The position numbers and the translations under genes are program-made. The notes beneath the pieces are model-generated. The model made no database searches. It was given only the letters and a program-made list of their open reading frames with translations, and had not been told where the DNA came from. Positions 26,927 through 35,854 of a stretch of 64,000 bases of DNA are shown piece after piece. This DNA comes from an uncultured Eubacteriales bacterium (lineage in GTDB: Bacteria > Bacillota > Clostridia > Christensenellales > Aristaeellaceae), in assembly GCA_902790175.1 (NCBI GenBank), contig CADAQZ010000002.1, forward strand, positions 1 through 64,000, given 5' to 3'. How positions within the stretch are numbered: the first letter of the stretch is position 1; every line of letters starts with the position of its first letter.

Positions 26927-29197
26927 ATGAAGATGACAAGACGCAGGGCGAGCACATCGCGCGTCGCCCCGGTGCTGAAAAACACGCTGATCATCGCCGC
27001 GGCGTATCTGCTGCTGACGGCGATGCTCGTGTTGGGCGCGACCCCGGAGCAGCACGACATCCAGGTGGGCTCCCCCGCCCCGATGGACATACTGGCCACC
27101 AAGGACGTGAACGACACGGTGACCACCGAGGAGCACCGCGACGCCGCCGCCGCGATGGTGGAGCCCAGCTACAAGAGCATCGACTTCTCTGTGGTGGGCA
27201 CGGTGTCCTCGGCGATGGAATCGTCGTTCAACCGACTGCTGGCGCTGCGCGACGGCTCGTATCCCGACCCGGCGGACATGACCGACGCGGAGCTGGAGAC
27301 GCTCAACCTCACGCTGCCCGTCAACCTGGACTGGGATGAATACGAGGCGCTGATCTACGCGGATACCGACAACCTGGACCACCTCGTGAACGACGCGATC
27401 ATCAGCGTGCGCGAGGCGCTCAATTCCACGCTCCTGGAGGGCCAGGAGGGCGCGGCGGTGAGCCGCCTGTCGCGGTCGCTGGCCGCCACGGGCTACGATC
27501 AGAACCTGGTGTCGATGGCCACGAAGGTGATCAACGCCTGCATCCAGCCGAACATGCTCATCGACGAGGAGATCACCGAGGCGAACCGCCAGAAGGCGCG
27601 CGACGCCGTGGAGATGGAGACCTGCGTGAAGGGCGAGGTCATCGTCAGGCGCGGCGAGATCGTGACGCTGGCGCAGTATACGATGCTGTCCTCGCTGGGC
27701 CTGCTGAAAGAAGATTCGCTGGATATCCCGCTGCTGGCCGGCATCGCGCTGATCGTCCTTTTGGTGATGGCATGCGCGGCGCTGTACCTCAGGCGCTACG
27801 CGGAGAAGAAGCTGAACACCAGCGCGATCCTTCTTCTCTGCCTGATCGCGGTGGTAGTGACGGGCCTGTGCCTCGCCATCAGCCGCTTCAACGCCTACAT
27901 GATGCCCATATCGCTGGGACTGATGCTGGTGGCGCTGCTGTTTGAGCAGCGCATCGCGCTCTACTTCAACATCGCGCTGGGCTTCCTGGCCTCGATGCTG
28001 ATGGACGCCAGCGGCGGCCTGTTCACGGTCACGATGTTCTCGGTGATCCTGATGAGCATGGTGGCCGGGCCCATCGTGCTGTACGTGTACAGCCGCAGCA
28101 CGCAGCGCACGAGCCTGCTGCTGGCGGGTGTGCTGGTGGGCGTGTCGAACTTCGTGTGCACGCTGTCCGTCGGCCTCATCAACAGCGCGGAGCTGCGCGG
28201 CGTCGCGACCAACGCGCTCTGGGCCATGTCCAGCGGCATCATCAGCGCGATCCTGTGCATCGGCCTTCAGCCGCTGCTGGAGTCGATCTTCAACCTCGCC
28301 ACCAACTCCAAGCTGATCGAGCTTTCCAACCCGAACCAGCCGCTGCTGCGCCGCCTGCTGCTGGAGGCACCCGGCACCTACCACCACTCCATCATCGTGG
28401 CGAACCTGGCCGAGGCCGCCGCCGGGGCCGTGGGCGGCAATCCCCTGCTGGCCCGCGTGGGTGCGTACTACCACGACGTCGGCAAGCTGAAGCGCCCCGT
28501 CTACTTCAAGGAGAACCAGATGGGCGACAATCCCCACGACCGCACCGACCCGCGCGTGTCCGCCGCCATCGTTACGGCGCATCCGCGCGACGGCGCGGCG
28601 ATGGCGCAGAAGGCCCGCATCCCCGAGCCCGTTATCGACATCATCCGCCAGCACCACGGCGACAGCGTGCCGCTGTGGTTCTACGACAAGGCCGTGAAGC
28701 AGTACGGCGCGGAGAACGTGGATATCGAAGCCTTCCGCTACGAGGGCCCGCGCCCGCGCAGCAAGGAGGCCGCCTGCGTGATGCTGGCCGACACCATCGA
28801 GGCTGCTGCGCGCAGCGTGCCGGAGCCGACGCAGGAGAAGGTGGATGCGCTGATCCACAAGCTGGTGTACAACACCGTGAACAACGGCCAGCTGGAGGAG
28901 TCCGACCTGACGTTCAGCGACCTGGAGCGCATCTGCAGCGCGTTCTCGACCGTGTTGACCGGCGTGTTCCACGAGCGCATCGAGTATCCCGACGTGAAGC
29001 TGCCCCCGCGCGCGGAGAGCCGCGCCGAGGCGGAGGACGTCCAGAGCGCACCTCAGCCCGCGGCGACACCCGCGCAGCCGCAACCGGCACAGCAGCCTTC
29101 GGCGACAGTCACACCGTCCCAGCCCGAACAGGCGGCTGCGGCGATGGCGACAGAGCCCGAGGCCGAGCCCACGGAGGTCCCGGAAGATGACGATTGA
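26927..29197 (+). CDS. pgpH: Cyclic-di-AMP phosphodiesterase PgpH (7TM-HD family, YqfF)
   Basis: A 756-residue membrane hydrolase of c-di-AMP. An N-terminal TM helix (about 20-40) is followed by a large extracellular 7TMR-HDED domain, about seven TM helices (about 260-450) and a cytoplasmic HD domain with TYHHSIIVANLAE and YYHDVGKLKRP plus RQHHGD. The metal-binding HD residues are intact. The C-terminus carries an additional low-complexity tail of about 70 residues rich in Pro, Ala, Gln and Glu. The stop overlaps the ybeY-cdd start by 11 nt. Confidence 0.94.
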   Translation: MKMTRRRASTSRVAPVLKNTLIIAAAYLLLTAMLVLGATPEQHDIQVGSPAPMDILATKDVNDTVTTEEHRDAAAAMVEPSYKSIDFSVVGTVSSAMESSFNRLLALRDGSYPDPADMTDAELETLNLTLPVNLDWDEYEALIYADTDNLDHLVNDAIISVREALNSTLLEGQEGAAVSRLSRSLAATGYDQNLVSMATKVINACIQPNMLIDEEITEANRQKARDAVEMETCVKGEVIVRRGEIVTLAQYTMLSSLGLLKEDSLDIPLLAGIALIVLLVMACAALYLRRYAEKKLNTSAILLLCLIAVVVTGLCLAISRFNAYMMPISLGLMLVALLFEQRIALYFNIALGFLASMLMDASGGLFTVTMFSVILMSMVAGPIVLYVYSRSTQRTSLLLAGVLVGVSNFVCTLSVGLINSAELRGVATNALWAMSSGIISAILCIGLQPLLESIFNLATNSKLIELSNPNQPLLRRLLLEAPGTYHHSIIVANLAEAAAGAVGGNPLLARVGAYYHDVGKLKRPVYFKENQMGDNPHDRTDPRVSAAIVTAHPRDGAAMAQKARIPEPVIDIIRQHHGDSVPLWFYDKAVKQYGAENVDIEAFRYEGPRPRSKEAACVMLADTIEAAARSVPEPTQEKVDALIHKLVYNTVNNGQLEESDLTFSDLERICSAFSTVLTGVFHERIEYPDVKLPPRAESRAEAEDVQSAPQPAATPAQPQPAQQPSATVTPSQPEQAAAAMATEPEAEPTEVPEDDD

Positions 29198-30107
29198 GCT
29201 TCAGTGGGACGTCCCAGTCCCGGATGACCTGACCGGCCTGGAGGCGCTTATGGAGCGCGTGGCTGAGGCGTGCTTTGACGCCGAGGGCGTCTCGAACGCG
29301 GGCTTTGCCGTGCGCATCGTGGACGACGAGGCCATCCGCGCGCTGAACCGCGAGACGCGCAACATCGACAGCGCCACCGACGTGCTGTCCTTCCCCACGG
29401 TGTCCTACCCCGCGGGGCGCACGGCGCGCGACTGTCCCCGGCGCGTGGCGCGGGAGTTTGACCCGTCCATGGGCTGCGCAAACCTGGGCGACTGCGTGAT
29501 CAACCTGAACCGTGCGCGAAAGCAGGCGACGGAGTACGGCCACTCGCTCGAGCGGGAGCTGGCGTACCTGGCCGCCCATTCCGCGTTTCACCTGATGGGC
29601 TACGACCACATGAACGAGGAGGAGAAGCGCCAGATGCGTGCCATGGAAGAGAAGGCGCTCGGCGCCCTGGGCATCACCCGCGAGGGCGGCGAAATCACCC
29701 ACGAGCAGTTGTTCGCGCTGGCCTGCGAGGCCATGCAGAACAGCTACAGCCCCTATTCCCACTTCAAGGTGGGCGCGTGCATCCTCTCCACGGACGGGCG
29801 CACGTTCAAGGGCTGCAACTTTGAAAACGCCAGCTTCGGCGCGACGATCTGCGCCGAGCGCTGCGCCGCGGGAAACGCCATCGCCAGCGGCGCGCGACGC
29901 TTCGCCGCCATCGCCATCGTCGGCTCCAGCGCCGCGGCCTGGCCCTGCGGCATCTGCCGCCAGGTACTGCGCGAGTTTTCCGACCTCGACATGCCCGTGA
30001 TCGTCGGCGAGTACGGCAAGGGCTTCTCGGTCAAGACGCTCGGCGAACTGCTCCCGGAGAGCTTCGGGCCGGAAGAGCTGGGAGTAGATATCAGAGTTGA
30101 GAGTTAA
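29187..30107 (+). CDS. ybeY-cdd: Fused endoribonuclease YbeY and cytidine deaminase
   Basis: One uninterrupted 306-residue frame holds two enzymes. Residues 1 to about 165 are YbeY, the zinc-dependent RNase of rRNA maturation: FAVRIVDDEAIRALNRETRNIDSATDVLSFP and the zinc motif AHSAFHLMGYDH (H131, H135, H141). From about 170 to the end is cytidine deaminase: NSYSPYSHFKVGA, NFENASFGATICAERCA (zinc Cys and catalytic Glu) and PCGICRQVLREF (zinc CxxC). A short linker ALGITREGGEITHEQ joins them. In many Firmicutes the order is ybeY-dgkA-cdd-era; here dgkA is absent and cdd is fused. Both active sites appear intact. Confidence 0.95.
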   Translation: MTIELQWDVPVPDDLTGLEALMERVAEACFDAEGVSNAGFAVRIVDDEAIRALNRETRNIDSATDVLSFPTVSYPAGRTARDCPRRVAREFDPSMGCANLGDCVINLNRARKQATEYGHSLERELAYLAAHSAFHLMGYDHMNEEEKRQMRAMEEKALGALGITREGGEITHEQLFALACEAMQNSYSPYSHFKVGACILSTDGRTFKGCNFENASFGATICAERCAAGNAIASGARRFAAIAIVGSSAAAWPCGICRQVLREFSDLDMPVIVGEYGKGFSVKTLGELLPESFGPEELGVDIRVES

Positions 30108-30181
30108 GAGTTGAGAGTTGAGATAGTGATTGTGTTTTCAGCACACTCATCTAAACTCTAAACTCTCAACTCTAAACTCTT
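30094..30181. repeat. Paired heptanucleotide arrays in inverted orientation
   Basis: Four GAGTTGA/GAGTTAA units (30094-30121) and four CTAAACT/CTCAACT units (30151-30178) are complementary and face each other across 29 nt, between ybeY-cdd and era. The first array starts inside the last codons of the fused gene. Confidence 0.85.
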
Positions 30182-30205
30182 AAATATCTATATACGGAGG
30201 AAGTC

Positions 30206-31096
30206 ATGTCTGATAAGGTTTTTCATTCCGGCTTCGTCGCGATACTGGGCCGGCCGAACGTGGGCAAGTCCAGCTTGATGAACCGCTTTGTGGGCGAGAA
30301 GGTCGCCATCATCTCCAACCACCCCCAGACCACGCGCAATAAGCTCCTGGGCGTCGCCACGCACGACGACTGGCAGATCGTGTTCGTGGACACGCCCGGC
30401 CTGCACAAGCCGCGCACGAAGCTGGGCGAGTTCATGGTCAAGAGCGCCGAGGACGCCAAGGAGGGCGTGGACGCGGTGCTGTGCGTGGTGGACGGCCAGC
30501 ACATCGGCGCGGGCGACATGGCCATCATGCAGGACCTGACGAAGATGCGCTGCCCGAAGTTCCTGGCCGTGAACAAGATCGACATCGTGCCCGAGGAAAA
30601 GCTGTTCCCCCAGCTGGCACAGCTGCACGACATCGGCTTCGATAAGATCGTGTCCACGTCCGCGCGCACGGGTGAAAACGTCGATACGCTCCTGAAGCTG
30701 CTCGTGGACGCCATGCCCGAGGGGCCCAAGTACTTCCCCGACGACATGATCACCGACCAGCCCGAGCGCGTGATGTGCGCGGAGATCATCCGCGAGAAGG
30801 CGCTGCGCAACCTGCGCGACGAGGTGCCGCACGGCGTGGGCGTGGAGATGCTGCAGATCAAGAAGATCTCCGACACGCTGACGGAGATCCACGCCAACGT
30901 GTACTGCGAGCGCGCGAGCCACAAGTCCATCATCATCGGCAAGCAGGGCGCGATGCTGCAAAAGATCGGCAGCGAGGCCCGCGCGGACATCGAGCGCCTG
31001 CTGGGCACGAAGGTGATGCTGAAGCTGTGGGTGAAGGTGCGCGAGGACTGGCGCAACCGCGCCGGGGATCTGCGCGCGCTGGGCTACGAGGAGTGA
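30206..31096 (+). CDS. era: GTPase Era
   Basis: Era is the essential GTPase of 16S rRNA maturation and 30S assembly. The 296-residue protein has G1 GRPNVGKSSLMNRF, G2 PQTTRNKLLG, G3 DTPGLHKPR and G4 NKID. A C-terminal KH domain (VYCERASHKSIIIGKQGAMLQKIGSEARADIE) ends in the expected WRNRAGDLRALGY. The start has SD GGAGGAAG. The YbeY homologue upstream works in the same rRNA pathway. recO follows after 3 nt. Confidence 0.96.
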   Translation: MSDKVFHSGFVAILGRPNVGKSSLMNRFVGEKVAIISNHPQTTRNKLLGVATHDDWQIVFVDTPGLHKPRTKLGEFMVKSAEDAKEGVDAVLCVVDGQHIGAGDMAIMQDLTKMRCPKFLAVNKIDIVPEEKLFPQLAQLHDIGFDKIVSTSARTGENVDTLLKLLVDAMPEGPKYFPDDMITDQPERVMCAEIIREKALRNLRDEVPHGVGVEMLQIKKISDTLTEIHANVYCERASHKSIIIGKQGAMLQKIGSEARADIERLLGTKVMLKLWVKVREDWRNRAGDLRALGYEE

Positions 31097-31099
31097 TCC

Positions 31100-31849
31100 A
31101 TGCCGTCCTTCACCACCCCCGCCATCGTCATCCGCCGCGCCGACTACGGCGACTACGACCGCATGATCACGCTGTTCTCGCCGGAGCTGGGCCGCGTCGA
31201 GGCCATCGCCCGCGGGTGCCGACGCCCGAAGTCGCAGCTGATGAACGCGGCGGAGCCCTTCACCAGCGGCGAGTTCCAGCTGTTCACACACCGCGAGCGC
31301 AACTCGCTGGAGCAGTGCCAGATCTCCGACAGCTACTATGAGCTGCGCTCGGACTACGATCGCCTGCGCCACGGCGTGTACTGGCTAAAGCTGCTGGACA
31401 CGGCCATCCTGCCGGACACGCCCGCGCCGGAGCTGTTCATCGTCACGCTGCGGGCGCTGGCGCACCTGAACTACGGGGAGCTTCCGCCGGAGCTCGTGAC
31501 GTTCGCGTTCGAATGCCACTTCATGCGCCTGATGGGCCTCTCCCCGCGCATGGACGCCTGCGTGCGCTGTGGCAAGCCCCTCGACGGCGACGCCTGCTTC
31601 GACGCGGACACGGGCGGCGCGGTGTGCCTCGATTGCGCCGCGTCCCGGCGCGAGACGATGTACGGAGCCGTGCCGCGCATGTCCAACGGCGCGCGGCGCA
31701 TCCTGTTGAAGACGCCCCGCACGCAGTTCGACAAGTTCCAGCTGCTCTTCGAAAGGCCGGAGTGGCCCGAGGCCGCGCGGCTGATGCGCAGCCACGTGAA
31801 CCTGCGCATGCACATGGAGAAGTTTGCCCCGCCGCTGTATGAAAAATAA
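31100..31849 (+). CDS. recO: DNA repair protein RecO
   Basis: RecO loads RecA on SSB-coated single-stranded DNA. The 249-residue protein has the N-terminal OB fold (TTPAIVIRRADYGDYDRMITLFSPELGRVEAIARGCRRPKSQL), a helical body and a zinc site (CVRCGKPL...CLDC). The length is typical. It follows era by 3 nt, the standard order in Firmicutes, and probably ends the operon. Confidence 0.94.
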   Translation: MPSFTTPAIVIRRADYGDYDRMITLFSPELGRVEAIARGCRRPKSQLMNAAEPFTSGEFQLFTHRERNSLEQCQISDSYYELRSDYDRLRHGVYWLKLLDTAILPDTPAPELFIVTLRALAHLNYGELPPELVTFAFECHFMRLMGLSPRMDACVRCGKPLDGDACFDADTGGAVCLDCAASRRETMYGAVPRMSNGARRILLKTPRTQFDKFQLLFERPEWPEAARLMRSHVNLRMHMEKFAPPLYEK

Positions 31850-31853
31850 GTGC

Positions 31854-31882
31854 TTCACAAACCCCATCCGTTATGATATAAT
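31854..31882 (+). promoter_or_regulatory. Promoter of the rubrerythrin gene
   Basis: TTCACA (31854-31859) and TATAAT (31877-31882) are 17 nt apart, about 50 nt before the start codon. Confidence 0.7.
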
Positions 31883-31935
31883 AAGATGAAGGCTGTAAAG
31901 CACAATATAACGATCATTGGTAAGGAGGAACCCCC

Positions 31936-32481
31936 ATGAGTAAGTATGTCTGTTCCGTTTGTGGCTACGTGCACGAAGGCGACGCCGCGCCCGAGTTCTG
32001 CCCCGTCTGCAAGGCTCCCGCCAGCAAGTTCATCGAGCAGTCTGAGGAGATGACCTGGGCCTCCGAGCACGTCGTGGGCGTCGCTCAGGGCGCTCCCGCC
32101 GACATCATCGAGGACCTGCGCGCCAACTTCAACGGCGAGTGCAGCGAGGTGGGCATGTACCTGGCCATGAGCCGCGTCGCCTATCGCGAGGGCTACCCGG
32201 AGATCGGCGAGTACTGGAAGACCGCCGCGTTTGAAGAGGCCGAGCACGCCGCGAAGTTCGCCGAGCTGCTGGGCGAGGTCCTGACCGACAGCACCGAGAA
32301 GAACCTGAAGATGCGCGTGGAGGCCGAGAACGGCGCGACCGCCGGCAAGACTGACCTGGCCAAGCGCGCCAAGGCCCTGAACCTCGACGCCATCCACGAC
32401 ACCGTCCACGAGATGGCCCGCGACGAAGCCCGGCACGGCAAGGCGTTCAAGGGATTGCTGGAGAGGTATTTCGGGAAGTAA
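31936..32481 (+). CDS. Reverse rubrerythrin (peroxide-reducing non-heme iron protein)
   Basis: A 181-residue protein with an N-terminal rubredoxin domain (C6, C9, C22, C25 in [12 protein letters not shown]...FCPVCKAP) followed by a ferritin-like four-helix domain with diiron ligands in [30 protein letters not shown] and [12 protein letters not shown]. This rubredoxin-first order defines reverse rubrerythrins, which reduce H2O2 and O2 in clostridia with electrons from NADH oxidoreductases. SD AAGGAGG is present. It stands alone between its promoter and a terminator and suits a strict anaerobe. Confidence 0.93.
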   Translation: MSKYVCSVCGYVHEGDAAPEFCPVCKAPASKFIEQSEEMTWASEHVVGVAQGAPADIIEDLRANFNGECSEVGMYLAMSRVAYREGYPEIGEYWKTAAFEEAEHAAKFAELLGEVLTDSTEKNLKMRVEAENGATAGKTDLAKRAKALNLDAIHDTVHEMARDEARHGKAFKGLLERYFGK

Positions 32482-32505
32482 GAAACACGCACGACACAGT
32501 TTTTT

Positions 32506-32534
32506 GAGGAGTGATCCCGGCGGGATCACTCCTC
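32506..32534. terminator. Bidirectional terminator between rubrerythrin and sipL
   Basis: Perfect 14-bp stem (GAGGAGTGATCCCG / CGGGATCACTCCTC) with T-rich flanks on both sides, between convergent genes. Confidence 0.9.
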
Positions 32535-32562
32535 TTTTGGGCGGGCGTGCGGCTTGCCTTCC

Positions 32563-34062
32563 TTACATCCGCACCACCACCGGCTGGCCCACTGCCACCT
32601 CGCCGACGCTCTCGACGGGTACGGCGTAGCGCTTGCCGATGTCCCAGGCGGTCTCGCCGGGGTCGGGCCAGCGGATGACGATGCCGGGGCGGCGCGGCGC
32701 GCTCTCCCCCTCCGAGACCTCGGAGACCACTTCCGTCGCTTCGCGGCGGCGCGTGTCGCAGGTTACGGACAGGTTCAGCTTCATCTCCAGCCGGTCGCTC
32801 ATCAGCGCGTTGGCTTCGGCGGAGATCACCTGGATGTCGATCAGCGAATCGTCGTTCAGCGCCTGCGGCACTGTGATCGAGAAGGGCAGCTCGGCCTCGG
32901 CGGACGCGGGGATGTCGGAGCCGCCGGGGATGTAGAGCGCACGCGCCTCGATCACGCCGTCGATGCGCCCCTGGCCATTCTCCGCGCGCCACTCGCCGAT
33001 CACGGGCACGGCCTTCACTGCGATCACCGTGCCCACGCCCGGCGCGTTTTCGCCCAGCAGCACTGTGCCGCGCACGACGTCGCCGACGCGCAGGTGGTCG
33101 GCGGCGACGCAGTAGCGCAGCGTCTCGCGCTCCACGTCCAGCGTCGCGCCGCGCGTGGCGTAGACGTCGGTCAGGGCGTTGGCGCTGTCGGCTGCGTTCG
33201 CCAGCACCCGCACGCGCACCTCCCCCTCGCAGGCGAGGCGCATGTCGCCGTCCTCCCCCGCCGGTTCGATCTCGCTGCGCAGAGCGCGCACGTCGCACTC
33301 GGCAAACACGTCGCCCGCCAGCCACTGGGGAAGCTCCACCAGCTGGTCGATGGGCAGCGGGTAGCGCACCACCACCGCGGGCCGCCCCGCCACGCCGCTG
33401 GACACGAGCGTCTCCACCCACAGGCGGCCCTTCACGCGCACGCCGCCGAGGTCCGCCTCGGTCGATTCGATCTCCGCCGCCGCCCAGTCCATCAATGCCG
33501 CCCGCGCGTCCAGCGCCGCGGGGAGGCTCACACTGTCCTTCACCAGCGCAAGCTCCGTCGCCTCCGCGGCCAGCTTCACCGACTGGATCTGCTTGAACGC
33601 CGTCTGCAGGCCGTCCGCGCCGCCGATGCCGGTGATCACCTGCGCCGGGGACAGCCGAAGCACCTGGCAGCACAGGTTGCAGGTGACCTGGAAGATCATG
33701 TGGCCGTTCTCGTAGCGCGCGTCCACGTGCGCCGCCTCGCCCCGCACGCGGCAGAGCATGCCCGGCTGCGCGCCGGGGATGTCCAGCACGTGGTTCAGCG
33801 CGGCCTGCGCCGTCAGCGCCTTCAGTACGCTCTCCTCACCCTGCCGATAGGCCGCCTGGCACGACACGGTGCCCTCCAGCACCACGCGATCGGCCTGCAC
33901 GTCCGCCTGCGCGATGAACAGCGTCGCGTCCGCCAGCAGCGGCTCGATGGCGTCGCGCCCCGCGCCGGGGACCAGCGCCTCCGCCCGCACCAGCGCCTGC
34001 GCCCGGCGCGCCCCGATCAGGTTTTCCAATTCGATGGTTTGACGGTCTGTCTCCAGCGCCAT
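32563..34062 (-). CDS. sipL: SipL-like spore coat morphogenesis protein (SPOCS repeats + LysM)
   Basis: A 499-residue cytoplasmic protein. It contains about three SPOCS (DUF3794) repeats (for example VVLEGTVSCQAAYRQGEE and VRVKGRLWVETLVSS) and a C-terminal LysM-like domain (VIRWPDPGETAWDIGKRYAVPVESVGEVAVGQPVVV). In Clostridioides difficile SipL binds SpoIVA through LysM to build the spore coat. I use the ATG at 34062 with SD GGGAGGGG. It is not operonic with visible sporulation genes; thrC lies upstream on the same strand. Confidence 0.85.
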   Translation of the reverse strand: MALETDRQTIELENLIGARRAQALVRAEALVPGAGRDAIEPLLADATLFIAQADVQADRVVLEGTVSCQAAYRQGEESVLKALTAQAALNHVLDIPGAQPGMLCRVRGEAAHVDARYENGHMIFQVTCNLCCQVLRLSPAQVITGIGGADGLQTAFKQIQSVKLAAEATELALVKDSVSLPAALDARAALMDWAAAEIESTEADLGGVRVKGRLWVETLVSSGVAGRPAVVVRYPLPIDQLVELPQWLAGDVFAECDVRALRSEIEPAGEDGDMRLACEGEVRVRVLANAADSANALTDVYATRGATLDVERETLRYCVAADHLRVGDVVRGTVLLGENAPGVGTVIAVKAVPVIGEWRAENGQGRIDGVIEARALYIPGGSDIPASAEAELPFSITVPQALNDDSLIDIQVISAEANALMSDRLEMKLNLSVTCDTRRREATEVVSEVSEGESAPRRPGIVIRWPDPGETAWDIGKRYAVPVESVGEVAVGQPVVVRM

Positions 34063-34131
34063 AAAAACCCCTCCCGTCCGCGTTATCATGGCATGTTATG
34101 CGGATGGGAGGGGTGATATACGAAGAGGGGC

Positions 34132-35610
34132 TTACTTCAACCGTTCCTTTACGTACTCCAGCATCTCGTCCTTTTCCACGCAATCGGTGAAGCGGGGTTC
34201 CTTCTCGCGCAGGGCGGCGAGGGCGGCGGGCACGGGCACGCCGGTGATTGCGTTGAGCTTGTCCATCGCGCCGAAGCCGCTCTCGGGGACGTCGTCCGTG
34301 ATCGCGGAGAGCACGTCGCGGCTGAACTTATAGGGCGAGGCCGTGGACAGCACCACGTTCACCCAGCCGTTGTCCTCATTCGCCTTGAACTGCTCGAGGA
34401 CCGCCCAGCCCACGGCGGTGTGGGTGTCCATCAGGTAGCCGTGCTCGCGCCACACGCGGCCGATGGCGTCCAGCGCCGCTGCGTCGTCGGCGCAGCCCGC
34501 GCTGAAGTGGTCGCGCATCTCCTGCATCAGCGATTCCGGCGCGGTGTAGACACCTTTGTCGCGCAGGTCGGCCATCAGGCCCGCGACGAGCTCGAAGTCG
34601 CCGCCGGAGGCCAGGAACAGGTAGCGCTCCAGGTTGCTGGACACGAGGATGTCCATCGAGGGCGAGGCGGTCTTGTAGAACTCGCGGCGGCGGTCGTAGA
34701 CGCCGGTGCGGATGAAGTCGGTCAGCACGTTGTTGGCGTTCGAGGCGCACACCAGCTTTGCCACCGGCAGGCCCATGCGCCGCGCGAACTCGCCGGCCAG
34801 TATGTCGCCGAAGTTGCCCGTGGGCACGACGAAGTTCACCGGGTCATTGAGACGGATTTCGCCGCGCAGCACCAGGTCGCAGTAGGCCTTGAAGTAGTAG
34901 GCCACCTGCGGCGCGAGGCGTCCGATGTTGATGGAGTTGGCGCTGGAGAGCCGCGCGCCGTTTTCAGCGGCCCAGCGGTTCTGCTCGTCGTCGGCAAAGA
35001 TGTTCTTCACGCCGGTCTGCGCGTCGTCAAAGTTGCCCTTCACGGCGCAGACGCCGACGTTATTGCCCGCCTGCGTGACCATCTGGGCCTTCTGCACGTC
35101 GCTGACGCCGCCGTCCGGGTAGAACACGACGATGCGCGTGCCGGGCACGTCGTGGAAGCCCTCCAGCGCCGCCTTGCCGGTGTCGCCGCTGGTGGCGGTC
35201 AGGATCACGATCTCGTCCTTCACGCCCAGCACGTCCTTCGCGGCGGTGATGAGCCGCGGCAGCACCGACAGCGCCACGTCCTTGAACGCGGAAGTCGGCC
35301 CGCGGAACAGCTCCAGCACGAAGTCGTCGCCCACCTTCTCGACGGGCGTCAGGTCCTCGGTCTCGAACTTGCCGTCGTAGGCGGCCTCGATCAGCGCGCG
35401 CATCTGCTCCGGGGTGAAGTCGCTCAATATCTTCCCAATCACCTCGGCGGAGATCTCCACGGCGCTCATGTTGAGCAGCGCGCCGATGTCCACGCGCATC
35501 TGCTCGAAGTCCACGGGCGTGTACAGGCCGCCGTCCGGCGCGATGCCCTTGAGCACCGCCTCGGTGGAGTCGGCGGTATGCGCTTTGGAGCGCGTGCTGT
35601 AGAATACCAT
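34132..35610 (-). CDS. thrC: Threonine synthase
   Basis: ThrC converts O-phosphohomoserine to threonine with PLP. The 492-residue protein belongs to the long class: N-terminal MVFYSTRSKAHTADSTEAVLKGIAPDGGLYTP, PLP-lysine segment FRGPTSAFKDVALSVLP, phosphate loop TATSGDTGKAALEG and FVVPTGNFGDILAGEFARRMGLP. The ATG at 35610 begins the family sequence; the frame extends to 35679 through the promoter. It is divergent from hom, the enzyme two steps earlier in the pathway. Confidence 0.96.
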   Translation of the reverse strand: MVFYSTRSKAHTADSTEAVLKGIAPDGGLYTPVDFEQMRVDIGALLNMSAVEISAEVIGKILSDFTPEQMRALIEAAYDGKFETEDLTPVEKVGDDFVLELFRGPTSAFKDVALSVLPRLITAAKDVLGVKDEIVILTATSGDTGKAALEGFHDVPGTRIVVFYPDGGVSDVQKAQMVTQAGNNVGVCAVKGNFDDAQTGVKNIFADDEQNRWAAENGARLSSANSINIGRLAPQVAYYFKAYCDLVLRGEIRLNDPVNFVVPTGNFGDILAGEFARRMGLPVAKLVCASNANNVLTDFIRTGVYDRRREFYKTASPSMDILVSSNLERYLFLASGGDFELVAGLMADLRDKGVYTAPESLMQEMRDHFSAGCADDAAALDAIGRVWREHGYLMDTHTAVGWAVLEQFKANEDNGWVNVVLSTASPYKFSRDVLSAITDDVPESGFGAMDKLNAITGVPVPAALAALREKEPRFTDCVEKDEMLEYVKERLK

Positions 35611-35650
35611 GAGAGCAACCCCCTTGCTGTGAATCGCATTTCCTGTTAAT

Positions 35651-35679
35651 ATCATACCGGGTTTATCGCAAAAAAGCAA
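35651..35679 (-). promoter_or_regulatory. Promoter of thrC
   Basis: TTGCTT (35674-35679) and TATGAT (35651-35656) are 17 nt apart on the minus strand. Confidence 0.65.
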
Positions 35680-35769
35680 GTGGGCGCGGCGATTTGTCCC
35701 GGATTTTACATGCGGGGCGCGGCAAAGCGTTTTCTTCGTTAAATAGCTGATAACTCTGCGCCCGCGCCT

Positions 35770-35825
35770 TTGACAAACGCCGCCCGTTGTGATATAGTGT
35801 CTCTATTGCAAAAACACGTGTTTTT
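35770..35825 (+). promoter_or_regulatory. Promoter of hom with a palindrome at the start of the transcript
   Basis: TTGACA (35770-35775) and TATAGT (35793-35798) are 17 nt apart. The 16-bp palindrome AAAAACACGTGTTTTT begins near position 35810, at or just after the expected transcription start, a plausible operator site. Confidence 0.7.
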
Positions 35826-35854
35826 CTCCGAAAGACACAAAGGAGTTGACGAGC

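Noticed and set aside
25805..29083. A 1092-codon open frame on the minus strand
   Set aside because: It is the antisense of yqfD, phoH and pgpH, is rich in His, Arg, Gln and Val as expected from high-GC shadow frames, and has no domain or credible start.
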